Below are positions 17,170 through 26,335 of a stretch of DNA of 64,000 nucleotides, piece after piece. The stretch is from positions 2,923-66,922 of the forward strand of contig PBSL01000004.1 of the NCBI GenBank assembly GCA_002726205.1. Reading direction: 5' to 3'. The notes beneath the pieces are model-generated. The model had not been told where the DNA came from. It did not search any database and saw only the letters and a list, made by a program, of their open reading frames with translations. Both the position numbers and the translations under genes were made by a program. Within the stretch, counting starts at the first letter, position 1. Every line of letters begins with the position of its first letter. This DNA is from Planctomycetaceae bacterium (GTDB lineage Bacteria > Planctomycetota > Planctomycetia > Planctomycetales > Planctomycetaceae).

Positions 17170-20100
17170 ATGACCACGCCCCTTCGCTCACCTCTGAACC
17201 GACTCCGGCAACAGGTCCGTCGCATCCTGTTGATCCGTGGCCTGAGCCTGTGCAGCGTGGTGCTGCTGACAACCACCACCCTGGCCGTGATCACCGACTG
17301 GCTGGTTCACTTCGACGCCAGCAGTCAACGCCGGCTGGTTTTGACCGTGGTGGTCCTGGTCAACGCCGCCGCCGCCTGGCGATGGCTGTTGGCTCCACTG
17401 AAGACCCCCCTGGACGACCTGACACTGGCGATGCGGATCGAGAGCCGTTTCCCGCGATTTCGCGACCAGTTGACCAGCGGCCTGCAGTTCTCCCAGAGTG
17501 AAAACGACGCGACGTGGGGATCACCCGCACTTCAACAAGGCGTGATCGACCAGGCGCTGTCGACAATCAACCTCCTCGACATCGACGCGGTGGTCGAGCG
17601 ACGTGGTGCGAGACGAGCAACCCTGGCGGCCGCGGGATTCATTCTCCTGGCGACGGTCCTGGTAACCTGGAAGCAACTCGAAGCGGCCACGGGCCTGGAT
17701 CGGCTGTTCCTGTTCTCCGAAGCCAACTGGCCCCGGCAGACACAGTTGCGATTCCTCGACGATTCGCTGGCTCCGTCGAATCTCGACACCAGGACCGGGC
17801 TGAGAATTCCACTGGGGGAATCCGTCGAGTTGATCGTCGAGAACAGCCGTGGTCAACTCCCGAGTGACTCGGTGATTGAAATCCGCCGTGTTGATCCCGA
17901 CCGGACACGGCGGCAGCGGGCAGCGGTTCGCACCCAGCCACTTCGCACCACAAGCCGCCGCGACGTCGACGGAAGTCCTCGCGAGGTGGGGATCGCCTTG
18001 CTGACCCCTGCCGACGAAACAGAAGCACTCGAATTTCGCGCCCGTGGTGGCGATGACGTCACGGCCTGGTTCACGCTCAGGTCAATTCCTCCCCCGCTAC
18101 TGGAATCTCTCACGCTCACCCTGCACCCCCCGGCCTACACCGGCCGGACCACCCACACACTTGCCGAGGGGGTCGGAGACATCCAGGCGTTGATCGGGAC
18201 GCGCGTCGAGGTTCTGGCGACGATCAACCAGCGAATCCGGGAAGCGACGCTGACCCACGCAAACCAGTCGCCGCTTCCGGCCCACCTGGCTGCCGACGGT
18301 CGGACGCTTGATGCCGAGTTCACGATTTCGTCGCCGGGAGTCACGAACTGGTTCCTGACACTGATCGACCAGGACGGGCTTTCCACACCACGCCCGGCTC
18401 AATTCGAACTGCGGGCCCTTGCCGATCGTGTCCCGAATGTCGAGATCGTCTCACCGCCCGGGAACATCCGGGCAACCCCCGGCGCCGAGCTGCCACTGAA
18501 GGTCATCGCCGGCGATGACCTGGCCATCCGTGATGTGAACCTGGTCATCCGTTCGACCGACCGGCGCGAGGCCGACGCGCGAACGATTCGGCTGCACGGC
18601 CCCCACGCGGGCAACCAACCGCTGACAATCCAACACCTCTGGCCGTTGCACGCGGAGTCGATTGCCGTCGGCACCGAACTGCAGTTTCACGTCGAAGCCA
18701 CCGACGCTTACGATCTCGGCGATCCGCACACCGGCCGTTCTACCAGCCGCACGCTGACACTGGTTTCGAAGGCCGCCAAGAAGAGTGACCTGTTGTCTCA
18801 ACAGGCCGCCCTGCTCAAGGAACTCTCGGCAGTGCTGGCACGCCAGCGCACGGCCCATGCACACATCGCCGATCTCCAGGTTCAATGGGAAACGGCCGGG
18901 CGATTGCGTCCGGGGGACCTCGAGATCCTGCTGGCAACCGAGTTGAACCAGCGGCAGATCGCAGCTCAGTTGGCCGATGAAAACGAGGGCCTGGTCGTGC
19001 AGGCCCGTCGGCTCGCCGGAGAACTTGTTGCCAATCGCCTCGACGACCCGGACGCCATCCGGTACCTGGACAGGATTGTCGGCGACCTGTCAGCACTTGG
19101 TGCCCACGCACTACCTTCCCTCGACCAGTCGCTTGCCGATGCCAGGCGTCGGCTCGCTGGTCCGACACCATCCTCGTCGGGACCACCCCTGGCAGCCATC
19201 GAGCGTCTGCAGGCAAAGGTCGTCACGACACTCGAGTCGCTGCTGGACGACCTCTCGTCCTGGCAAAATCGGCGTGAACTGCACAGCCAGGCACGCCAAC
19301 TCCTCGAACGGCAACAGCAGTTGCTCAACGACACCGCGTCGCGTCCAGAAGAGACCCTCGACAAACCGATCGCACAACTCGACCGTCAGCAACGAGCCGA
19401 CCTCAAGCGGATGGCCAGGCAACAAAGCGAACTCGCTGATCGACTCGACCGACTGACGCGACAACTCGAAGAAGCCGGTCTCGACACGACCGGCAGTATT
19501 CAGCCCGATTGGCTCCGAAAGATCCAGCAGGCTCGACGGACGCTGCGGACCGAGGGCACCGCGGCGGCAATGCGGGATGTGGCAGACCAGGTGGAATTGA
19601 ACCACGTCGGCCGCGCTCACCAATCCCAGCAGAAAATTCTCGAACAACTCAAACAGCTCGAAAACGCGCTGCACGACAGGGCAACCAGCAATGCCCAGTC
19701 GCGACTCGATGACCTCGACTCGCTCCTGTCCCGCTTGAACGGTCTTCACGCGCTCCAATCGCAACTTCACCGCGATACGAAACGCGTCTCCCAACAACCC
19801 GACTCCGACACCGCGAGAAACCCCCTGCTCGCCCGCCAGGCGGCCCTGCTGGAGCGGTCTCGAGATGCCCTCGACACGATCAATCGCCTGCAACTGCTCG
19901 GGTCACAGGCTGCCGGACATCGCGTCGTCAACGCGATGCAAAGAGCCACCCGGATGCTTGCCCGGCCTGGGGTCTCCCCGGCCCTGTTGTCACAGGCGGC
20001 AGCCCTCGATGCGATCCAGGCGACCCGCCTCTCACTCGAGAACGAGCGGCAACGATCCACGCGGGCACTGGCCGACAAGAAACTCCAGCAGTGGATACGG

Positions 20101-20784
20101 AGAACCAATGAAATCCGGAAACGGCAGGCGGCACTGGTTCAGGATACCCGCTCGTTGTATCGCGACCGGCAAGACCTGGGTCGCTGGACACGGCCGTTAC
20201 TGAGAAGCCTCCGAAAACTCGCCGGCCAACAGCAGACCCTTGCCGAGAACATCTCGGCCACACCGGTGCCCGTTGAAGCCGGCAAGGCGTTCGCCACGGC
20301 CATTCGCCAGACCGCCGGTCACATGACCAGTGCCGCGGATGCGATCAGCGGTCGTCGCCCGGAAGCCACGGTCCAACGGTCCCAGCAGCAGGCCCTGACG
20401 CTACTCGATGAATGGCTCAAGAGAATCCGTGCCACCCACACCGTGACCGGTCCCCAGCCTCCCGCTGACGGCCAATCACAACCAGCCGCGAAACCCTCCA
20501 GGACCGCCCGCAAACAGTCCCCGGACGTGTCGCCGGCTGCCCCGGAAACACGATCCTCCACTCGACCCGCCCGCAGGTCCGGACAGGCCGATTCGCGGGC
20601 ATCGGATCAGGCCAGGGCGGTTCGAGACGCCGCCGTCAGGCGGTCGCCGTGGGGACACCTGCCGCCGTCGCTGCGACGCCGGTTATTGCAGGTTGGACAG
20701 GATCGAGCCCCGGCGCGATACTCCGATCGAATCCGTCAATACTACGAATCCCTGGCCAGGGGCCGGAACCAGGGAAACCAATGA
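17170..20784 (+). CDS. Giant DUF4175-like membrane-anchored coiled-coil protein
   Basis: 1204 residues. Hydrophobic segments near residues 20-38, 57-72 and 153-168 anchor the N terminus. Residues about 170-520 are beta-rich repeated domains, resembling extracytoplasmic Ig-like folds. Residues about 530-1080 are long Gln/Arg/Leu-rich helices (for example ERQQQLLND, QLDRQQRADLKRM) that should form coiled coils. A Pro/Ser/Arg-rich linker and a short tail with PPSLRRRLLQVGQDRAPARYSDRIRQYYESLA close the protein. This C-terminal tail is typical of DUF4175-like planctomycete proteins that follow BatA/VWA genes. The role, perhaps envelope assembly, is not established. Confidence 0.65.
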   Translation: MTTPLRSPLNRLRQQVRRILLIRGLSLCSVVLLTTTTLAVITDWLVHFDASSQRRLVLTVVVLVNAAAAWRWLLAPLKTPLDDLTLAMRIESRFPRFRDQLTSGLQFSQSENDATWGSPALQQGVIDQALSTINLLDIDAVVERRGARRATLAAAGFILLATVLVTWKQLEAATGLDRLFLFSEANWPRQTQLRFLDDSLAPSNLDTRTGLRIPLGESVELIVENSRGQLPSDSVIEIRRVDPDRTRRQRAAVRTQPLRTTSRRDVDGSPREVGIALLTPADETEALEFRARGGDDVTAWFTLRSIPPPLLESLTLTLHPPAYTGRTTHTLAEGVGDIQALIGTRVEVLATINQRIREATLTHANQSPLPAHLAADGRTLDAEFTISSPGVTNWFLTLIDQDGLSTPRPAQFELRALADRVPNVEIVSPPGNIRATPGAELPLKVIAGDDLAIRDVNLVIRSTDRREADARTIRLHGPHAGNQPLTIQHLWPLHAESIAVGTELQFHVEATDAYDLGDPHTGRSTSRTLTLVSKAAKKSDLLSQQAALLKELSAVLARQRTAHAHIADLQVQWETAGRLRPGDLEILLATELNQRQIAAQLADENEGLVVQARRLAGELVANRLDDPDAIRYLDRIVGDLSALGAHALPSLDQSLADARRRLAGPTPSSSGPPLAAIERLQAKVVTTLESLLDDLSSWQNRRELHSQARQLLERQQQLLNDTASRPEETLDKPIAQLDRQQRADLKRMARQQSELADRLDRLTRQLEEAGLDTTGSIQPDWLRKIQQARRTLRTEGTAAAMRDVADQVELNHVGRAHQSQQKILEQLKQLENALHDRATSNAQSRLDDLDSLLSRLNGLHALQSQLHRDTKRVSQQPDSDTARNPLLARQAALLERSRDALDTINRLQLLGSQAAGHRVVNAMQRATRMLARPGVSPALLSQAAALDAIQATRLSLENERQRSTRALADKKLQQWIRRTNEIRKRQAALVQDTRSLYRDRQDLGRWTRPLLRSLRKLAGQQQTLAENISATPVPVEAGKAFATAIRQTAGHMTSAADAISGRRPEATVQRSQQQALTLLDEWLKRIRATHTVTGPQPPADGQSQPAAKPSRTARKQSPDVSPAAPETRSSTRPARRSGQADSRASDQARAVRDAAVRRSPWGHLPPSLRRRLLQVGQDRAPARYSDRIRQYYESLARGRNQGNQ

Positions 20785-20791
20785 CAGTGGC

Positions 20792-21643
20792 ATGATGTCT
20801 GAAAAATCACAACCGGTTGAATCTGATCTGGTGAGGTTGCAGAAGGTCCTGGCCCAGGCCGGGCTCGGGTCGCGACGAGGCTGTGAACAGTTGATCCTGG
20901 CAGGCCGGGTCTTTGTCGATGGACAAAAGGCCACCACGCTGGGTGCCCGTGTGAACTCAAGATCCCAGACCATCGTCGTCGATGGGGAAACGATCCGCAT
21001 CCAGCGCCCGCGGCACTTTCTACTCAACAAGCCCCGGGGCTATCTCTGCACGAACAAGGACCCACAGAGGCGTCCACGCGTGATCGACCTGTTCCCCGTC
21101 GGTGGGCCGCGGCTGTTCACCGTCGGTCGTCTCGACGAAAACAGCCAGGGGTTGTTGATGGTCACCAACGACGGTGACCTCGCTCATCGTCTCATTCATC
21201 CACGTTACCAGGTGCCGCGAGTCTACCGGGTGCAGGTTGCCGGACATCCCACCCCGGCCGGCCTGGATGCGATCCGTCGCGGCATTCATTTTTCCGACGG
21301 TTTCTTTCGTGTCCACTCGGCAAAGAAGCTCAAGACCCGCGGCAAGAGCGCCTTTCTGGATCTCGAACTCCGCCAGGGACAAAACCGGGAAATCCGCCGC
21401 CTGCTGGCCCGGGTCGGACACAAGGTCATGTCGCTGGAACGCATTTCCTTTGGCCCCCTGCGACTGGGCCGGCTGAAGCTGGGGCAATACCGCCCACTGC
21501 GACCATCCGAGTTCGATGCATTGAGTGAATACCTCACCGACGGAGAACGACGGCCGGGTGGACGGAAGAAATCGCGACGACGATCGAGTAAAGTGAGGGC
21601 TGGGAGATCCGGCGGCAGGAAACGGTCCCGGCGCCGTCGCTAA
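20792..21643 (+). CDS. rRNA pseudouridine synthase, RsuA/RluB family
   Basis: 283 residues from the ATG at 20792, 7 nt after the preceding stop (an ATG at 20795 is equivalent). An N-terminal S4 RNA-binding domain (LQKVLAQAGLGSRRGCEQLI...GRVFVDG) is followed by the pseudouridine synthase core. The catalytic Asp is in GRLDENSQGLL, followed by TNDGDLAHRLIHP. The pattern is closest to RluB, which modifies 23S rRNA near position 2605. The last 30 residues are almost pure Arg/Lys/Ser, a basic tail probably aiding rRNA binding. Confidence 0.9.
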   Translation: MMSEKSQPVESDLVRLQKVLAQAGLGSRRGCEQLILAGRVFVDGQKATTLGARVNSRSQTIVVDGETIRIQRPRHFLLNKPRGYLCTNKDPQRRPRVIDLFPVGGPRLFTVGRLDENSQGLLMVTNDGDLAHRLIHPRYQVPRVYRVQVAGHPTPAGLDAIRRGIHFSDGFFRVHSAKKLKTRGKSAFLDLELRQGQNREIRRLLARVGHKVMSLERISFGPLRLGRLKLGQYRPLRPSEFDALSEYLTDGERRPGGRKKSRRRSSKVRAGRSGGRKRSRRRR

Positions 21644-21687
21644 TCTCTCGCAGCCCACCTGTCCCCCGCTTCGTTGAATACCCGCCC

Positions 21688-22572
21688 ATGGATGAGGCTT
21701 CTCCGACGCCTGCTGGTCTTGTTCCCACCGCGGTACAGCGAACGGCCCGGGTGATCGAGCAGGTCGAGATGGCCCGCGACACGTTCCGACTGCGACTGGA
21801 ATGTCCGGAGCTGGCAAAACGGATCCTGCCGGGCCAGTTCTTCATGGTGCGCGAGCCCGGGTTGACTGACCCGCTGCTTGGAAGACCATTTGCCCTGTTT
21901 GACGTCGCCTGCGATTCTCAGGGGGAACCCGTCGGAATCGATTTCGGTTACGTCGTGGTCGGCAAGTTGACACGACGAATGGTCCGGTGGAAACCGGGGG
22001 ACCCGGTCTCGGTTTGCGGACCGCTGGGGAACGGGTTTCCCGAACCGTGCGACGGTCACCTGGTGATGGTGGCTGGAGGAATCGGACAGACCCCTTTCCT
22101 GGCGGTCACTCGCGAGGCATTGGGACAACGACGATACGGTGACCCGCCGCGAACCGCCGCAGCACGGCCTGAGCTGACCTTGTGCTATGGCGCCCGGTCG
22201 GCAAACCAACTCGCCGGGATCGATAGTTTCCCTGCCGAGGGTCTGGACCTGCGTGTCGCCACCGATGACGGCAGCCACGGTCATCACGGATTCGTCACCG
22301 ACTTGTTACAGGATCTGATCACCAATGAGTCGGCACCGACGATGATTTATACCTGTGGCCCCGAGCCAATGATGGAGGCCGTGGCGATGTTGGCGGCCGA
22401 ACACGACATCGCCTGCCGGGTATCACTGGAAACACCGATGGCCTGCGGGTTTGGAGCCTGCTTCAGTTGTGTTACCCGGATCCGCCTCGACAATGGTCAA
22501 TGGGACTACCGCCGCACCTGTGTCGAGGGTCCAGTCTTTCCCGCCGAAAAACTGCACTGGTCTGACAGATGA
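21688..22572 (+). CDS. pyrK: Dihydroorotate dehydrogenase electron-transfer subunit-like flavoprotein
   Basis: 294 residues with the ferredoxin-reductase-like layout of PyrK: an FAD-binding barrel (GRPFALFD), an NAD-binding domain (VAGGIGQTPFLAV, CGPEPMM), and a C-terminal 2Fe-2S site formed by Cys253, Cys258, Cys261 and Cys278 (C-x4-C-x2-C-x16-C), the PyrK spacing. PyrK passes electrons from dihydroorotate dehydrogenase B to NAD+. No pyrD lies beside it, so the partner is elsewhere, or the protein serves another oxidoreductase. The stop overlaps the start of the next gene by 4 nt. Confidence 0.85.
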   Translation: MDEASPTPAGLVPTAVQRTARVIEQVEMARDTFRLRLECPELAKRILPGQFFMVREPGLTDPLLGRPFALFDVACDSQGEPVGIDFGYVVVGKLTRRMVRWKPGDPVSVCGPLGNGFPEPCDGHLVMVAGGIGQTPFLAVTREALGQRRYGDPPRTAAARPELTLCYGARSANQLAGIDSFPAEGLDLRVATDDGSHGHHGFVTDLLQDLITNESAPTMIYTCGPEPMMEAVAMLAAEHDIACRVSLETPMACGFGACFSCVTRIRLDNGQWDYRRTCVEGPVFPAEKLHWSDR

Positions 22573-25500
22573 TGATCCGACGTTCTCATTCCCTCCCACC
22601 GGCCTGGTCGCTGGCCCTGCTGGTCGTCGGCATGCTGGTCAATCGATCCGCCGCCGAACCACCAAAGTCGCTGGAGGACGCATTGCCGCGGATCGCCGCC
22701 GTGGCGCCCAAGGACGCCCTGGCCACCTTCACCGTCCAGAAGGGGTTTCGACTGGAACTGGTCGCGAGTGAACCCCAGGTGGCTGATCCGGTCGATGCCT
22801 GTTTCGACGCGGATGGTCGGCTTTACGTTGCCCAGATGCACGGTTACCCGTTCTCGCAGGAACCGACCCGGCTAAATCCCAAGGGCGGCGGCAAGCCCGA
22901 CGCCGGTGTCATCCGCCTGCTGGAGGATACCACCGGCGATGGCCGCTTCGACAGCAGCATCCGCTTCGCCGACAAGATCCGTTGGCCGACATCGGTCTGC
23001 TGCTACGACGGGGGCGTGTTCGTGCTGGCACCACCTCAACTGCACTACTTCAAGGACACCAACGGTGACGGCGTCGCCGACATCCGGCAGGTCGTCTTTT
23101 CGGGATTTCGTCGAGACAACGTGCAGAGCCTGGCCAACAACCTGAAGTGGGGACTCGACAACCGGATCACCCTGGCCGCGGGCCGCAACGGCGGCACACT
23201 CCTTCGCGACGGCAAGAAAGTGCTCACGCTCGGTCGCATCGATCTCAGTTTTGACCCCCGCACCCTGGAAACCCAACCGTTGACCGGGGGCGTGCAGTTT
23301 GGCAACAGCTTCGATGCCTGGGGAAACCGTTTCGTCTGTAGCAACAGCAACCACATTCAGCACGTCCTGCTGCCACACCGTTACCTGTCCCGTCATCCCG
23401 GCCTCTCCCCCCCGGCAGCGGTGCGATCGATCGCCGCCGGCGGTGCCGCCGCACCGGTCTTTCGCAGGAGCTCGGCCGAGCCCTGGAGAATCGTGAGAAC
23501 CCGGCGACGGGTCTCGGACCCAAAAACCAAGGCGCGACTGCCGCGGACCGAGCAGTTCGCGATTGGCTTCTTCACCTCCGCCACCGGCGTGACCATCTAC
23601 ACCGGCAGTGCCTATCCCGACTCGTTCCGCGGCAATGCGTTCATCGGCGACGTCGGCGGCAACCTCGTGCACCGCAAGTCAATGCACCCCTCCGGGCCGT
23701 CATTTGTCGCGAAACGAGCCGATCAAAAGACCGAGTTCATCGCCTCGACGGACAACTGGTTTCGCCCCACGAACTTCGTCAATGCTCCCGACGGGACGCT
23801 CTACGTACTGGACATGTACCGGGAAACCATCGAGCACCCGTATTCGATCCCCGAGGACATCAAGAAGTTCCTCGACCTCGAAAGCGGCGACGCGCGCGGA
23901 CGAATCTACCGCCTGGTTCCTCCCGGCTGGAAACCGCCCCCCCGCCAACGGCTCTCGAAACTGTCGAGCAGTCAACTGGTCGAGTTGTTGGAATCAGACA
24001 ACGGTTGGCACCGTCAGACCGCGCAGCGACTGCTCTGGGAACGTCGCGACGGGCAGTCGATCCGCCCCCTGGCCGGGGCCGCCAAATCCTCGGAATCGCC
24101 CCTGGGCAGAGCCCACGCACTCTCGGTCCTCGATGGTCTCGACGCCCTGGACGACCGACTGCTGTCTGCCGCGTTACGCGACAAGTCTCCGCGGGTCCGT
24201 GAACATGCCCTGCGCCTGGCCGAAGACCGCCTGGACCACCCCGCCATCGCTCCGCTCCTGGCGGACCTGGTCGTCGATACCGATTCCCGGGTTCGTCACC
24301 AGTTGGCCTTCAGTCTCGGTGCGCTCGCCGCTGATCGCCGCGGTGCTCCGCTGGCGGAATTGGCCACCCGGTCCCCGGCCGATGCCCACCTCCGATTCGC
24401 CGTGATGACCTCCAGTCGCGGTGTCGAAACCGACGTGCTGGCCACACTCTTGAAACACCGGGATTTTCTCGGCCAGCCGGCAGCGACGACCTGGCTGACC
24501 GACCTGTCGCGGCTGGCCGGTTCCAGTCAACGTTCGGCCGACGCCTTGGCCGTCCTCGCGATGGTCCTGGCCGGAGATCAGCCTGCCCAGCGACAGTCGC
24601 TGGTCCTGGCCGCACTGGGCCGGGGCCTGGCGCGACGTGGCCGGTCGGTGTCGGCCGTTCTGGACGACAAGGCCACGCCACCTGAGGTCCGGACAGCGGC
24701 CGGGAACGTGTTTCGACGCGCGGTCACGCGGTTGGCCGATCCGAAGACCGACGTCATCCGGCGAGCCGGGTCGGCCGCTCTGCTGGGGTTTGCCCCGTCG
24801 CGTCAGGCGATCCCGGCACTGGCGTCACGCCTGGCCCCCCAGGAACCCCAGGCTCTGCAGCGCGCGGCGGTCGCCTCACTCGCCCGTCACCCTTCGAAAG
24901 CCACCTCGCTGGTCCTGTTGAAGAACTGGCGTGGATACAGTCCACGAATCCGCGGTGACGTCGTGGATGTTCTCATCCAACGACCGGTCGGGACTCACGT
25001 GTTGCTCGATGCGGTCCGCGACAAGCGTGTGCTGACCGGCGAGATCACGCTCGAGAAGCGCCAGGTGCTGGCCAACCATCCCGATTCCAAGCTCCGCGAT
25101 CGTGCCCGGGCGTTGCTTTCGGCGATCGCGTCACCGGATCGGGCCAAGGTCATCGCCAGGTACCGTCCGGAACTCGACAAACCCGGGAACGTGGCCGCCG
25201 GAGAGGCCGTCTTCAAGAAACTCTGCGTCAACTGCCACCGGGTCGGAGTCGTCGGAAACAAGCTCGGTCCTGACCTGACCAGCGTACGTAACAAGTCGCC
25301 CCGTGATCTGCTGGTCACCATCCTTGACCCCAACCGCGAAGCGCAACCCAATTACATGACCTACACGCTGGTGACCGTCCAGGGACGCCTGCTGACCGGG
25401 ATCATCTCGGCCGAGACGGCCACGACGGTGACGCTGATGCGAGCCGAGGGCAAGCAGGATGTCGTACTGCGATCGCAGATCGAAATGCTCGTCTCCAACG

Positions 25501-25601
25501 GCAAGTCGCTGATGCCCGAGGGACTCGAGAAAGAACTCACGGCCAAACAGATCAACGATGTCATTGCCTGGATCAAGAAACTGCAGCCGGCCGGAAAATG
25601 A
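22569..25601 (+). CDS. PVC-type secreted beta-propeller/HEAT/cytochrome c protein
   Basis: 1010 residues. A signal peptide (cleavage near AAA-EPPKS, about residue 29) leads to a PVC-type dehydrogenase-like beta-propeller (about 50-430; VADPVDACFDADGRLYVAQM, RPTNFVNAPDGTLYVLDMYRE). HEAT-like helical repeats follow (about 450-850), then a cytochrome c domain with Cys886-x2-Cys889-His890 and a distal Met. These proteins abound in planctomycetes and are thought to oxidise sugars or polysaccharide breakdown products in the periplasm with heme as electron acceptor. It starts inside the pyrK stop (ATGA), hinting at coupled translation. Confidence 0.88.
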   Translation: MMIRRSHSLPPAWSLALLVVGMLVNRSAAEPPKSLEDALPRIAAVAPKDALATFTVQKGFRLELVASEPQVADPVDACFDADGRLYVAQMHGYPFSQEPTRLNPKGGGKPDAGVIRLLEDTTGDGRFDSSIRFADKIRWPTSVCCYDGGVFVLAPPQLHYFKDTNGDGVADIRQVVFSGFRRDNVQSLANNLKWGLDNRITLAAGRNGGTLLRDGKKVLTLGRIDLSFDPRTLETQPLTGGVQFGNSFDAWGNRFVCSNSNHIQHVLLPHRYLSRHPGLSPPAAVRSIAAGGAAAPVFRRSSAEPWRIVRTRRRVSDPKTKARLPRTEQFAIGFFTSATGVTIYTGSAYPDSFRGNAFIGDVGGNLVHRKSMHPSGPSFVAKRADQKTEFIASTDNWFRPTNFVNAPDGTLYVLDMYRETIEHPYSIPEDIKKFLDLESGDARGRIYRLVPPGWKPPPRQRLSKLSSSQLVELLESDNGWHRQTAQRLLWERRDGQSIRPLAGAAKSSESPLGRAHALSVLDGLDALDDRLLSAALRDKSPRVREHALRLAEDRLDHPAIAPLLADLVVDTDSRVRHQLAFSLGALAADRRGAPLAELATRSPADAHLRFAVMTSSRGVETDVLATLLKHRDFLGQPAATTWLTDLSRLAGSSQRSADALAVLAMVLAGDQPAQRQSLVLAALGRGLARRGRSVSAVLDDKATPPEVRTAAGNVFRRAVTRLADPKTDVIRRAGSAALLGFAPSRQAIPALASRLAPQEPQALQRAAVASLARHPSKATSLVLLKNWRGYSPRIRGDVVDVLIQRPVGTHVLLDAVRDKRVLTGEITLEKRQVLANHPDSKLRDRARALLSAIASPDRAKVIARYRPELDKPGNVAAGEAVFKKLCVNCHRVGVVGNKLGPDLTSVRNKSPRDLLVTILDPNREAQPNYMTYTLVTVQGRLLTGIISAETATTVTLMRAEGKQDVVLRSQIEMLVSNGKSLMPEGLEKELTAKQINDVIAWIKKLQPAGK

Positions 25602-25706
25602 CCGGCCCGGCACCCGGTTGCCCACCTGGTGCCGCGCCGATACAGTGACGGTTCGCCAGTCGGCTGGCCCCTGACACCCCCAAGACTCACTCACCGGAGA
25701 CGTCTC

Positions 25707-26333
25707 ATGTTGCCGCGCACTTCATCGTCCTGGATTGCCGCAATCGCCACGCTGGCCGTCCTGCTGTTGCCCCTGGACGCCACCACGGCCGACAAGGACG
25801 GCTGGGTCTCGTTGTTCAACGGCAAGAATCTCGATGGCTGGAAAATCGGAGACGCCAAGCAGGCCAAGTGGAAGGTGGAAAACGGTTCGATCGTTGCCAA
25901 CGGGCCTCGATCCCACCTGTACACCGTCAGGGAATTCAAGAACTTCGAATTCAAGGCCGAGGTGATGACCACGCCCGGCAGCAACTCGGGCATCTATTTC
26001 CATACCAAGTACCAGGAAGTCGGTTTCCCGATGACTGGTTACGAGAGCCAGGTCAACGTGTCGCATGGAGACCCGATCAAGACCGGCAGCCTCTGGGGCG
26101 TCGTCAAGCTCTCCGAAACTCCGGCCAAGGACAACAAGTGGTGGGAACAGCACATCATCGTTCGCGGCCAAAACATCGTGGTAAAAATCAACGGCAAGAC
26201 GGTGCTCGACTACACCGAGCCAAAGGGAGTCCAGGGCGGCCGCAAGATCAGTTCGGGAAGTTTCGCACTGCAAGCCCACGATCCCAAGAGCGTCATCTAC
26301 TTCCGCAACCTTCGCGTCAAGCCGCTGAAGTGA
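25707..26333 (+). CDS. Secreted DUF1080 (3-keto-disaccharide hydrolase-type) protein
   Basis: 208 residues with an N-terminal signal peptide ending near ATTA-DKDG, then a single DUF1080 domain. Seen: GWVSLFNGKNLDGWKIG, WKVENGSIVANG, FEFKAEVMTTPGSNSGIYF and the C-terminal FALQAHDPKSVIYFRNLRVKPL. It is a concanavalin-like lectin fold, and characterised relatives hydrolyse 3-keto-disaccharides. Directly after the secreted cytochrome protein, it may act on products of the same periplasmic sugar oxidation. GGAGA lies 7 nt before the ATG at 25707. Confidence 0.9.
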   Translation: MLPRTSSSWIAAIATLAVLLLPLDATTADKDGWVSLFNGKNLDGWKIGDAKQAKWKVENGSIVANGPRSHLYTVREFKNFEFKAEVMTTPGSNSGIYFHTKYQEVGFPMTGYESQVNVSHGDPIKTGSLWGVVKLSETPAKDNKWWEQHIIVRGQNIVVKINGKTVLDYTEPKGVQGGRKISSGSFALQAHDPKSVIYFRNLRVKPLK

Positions 26334-26335
26334 CT

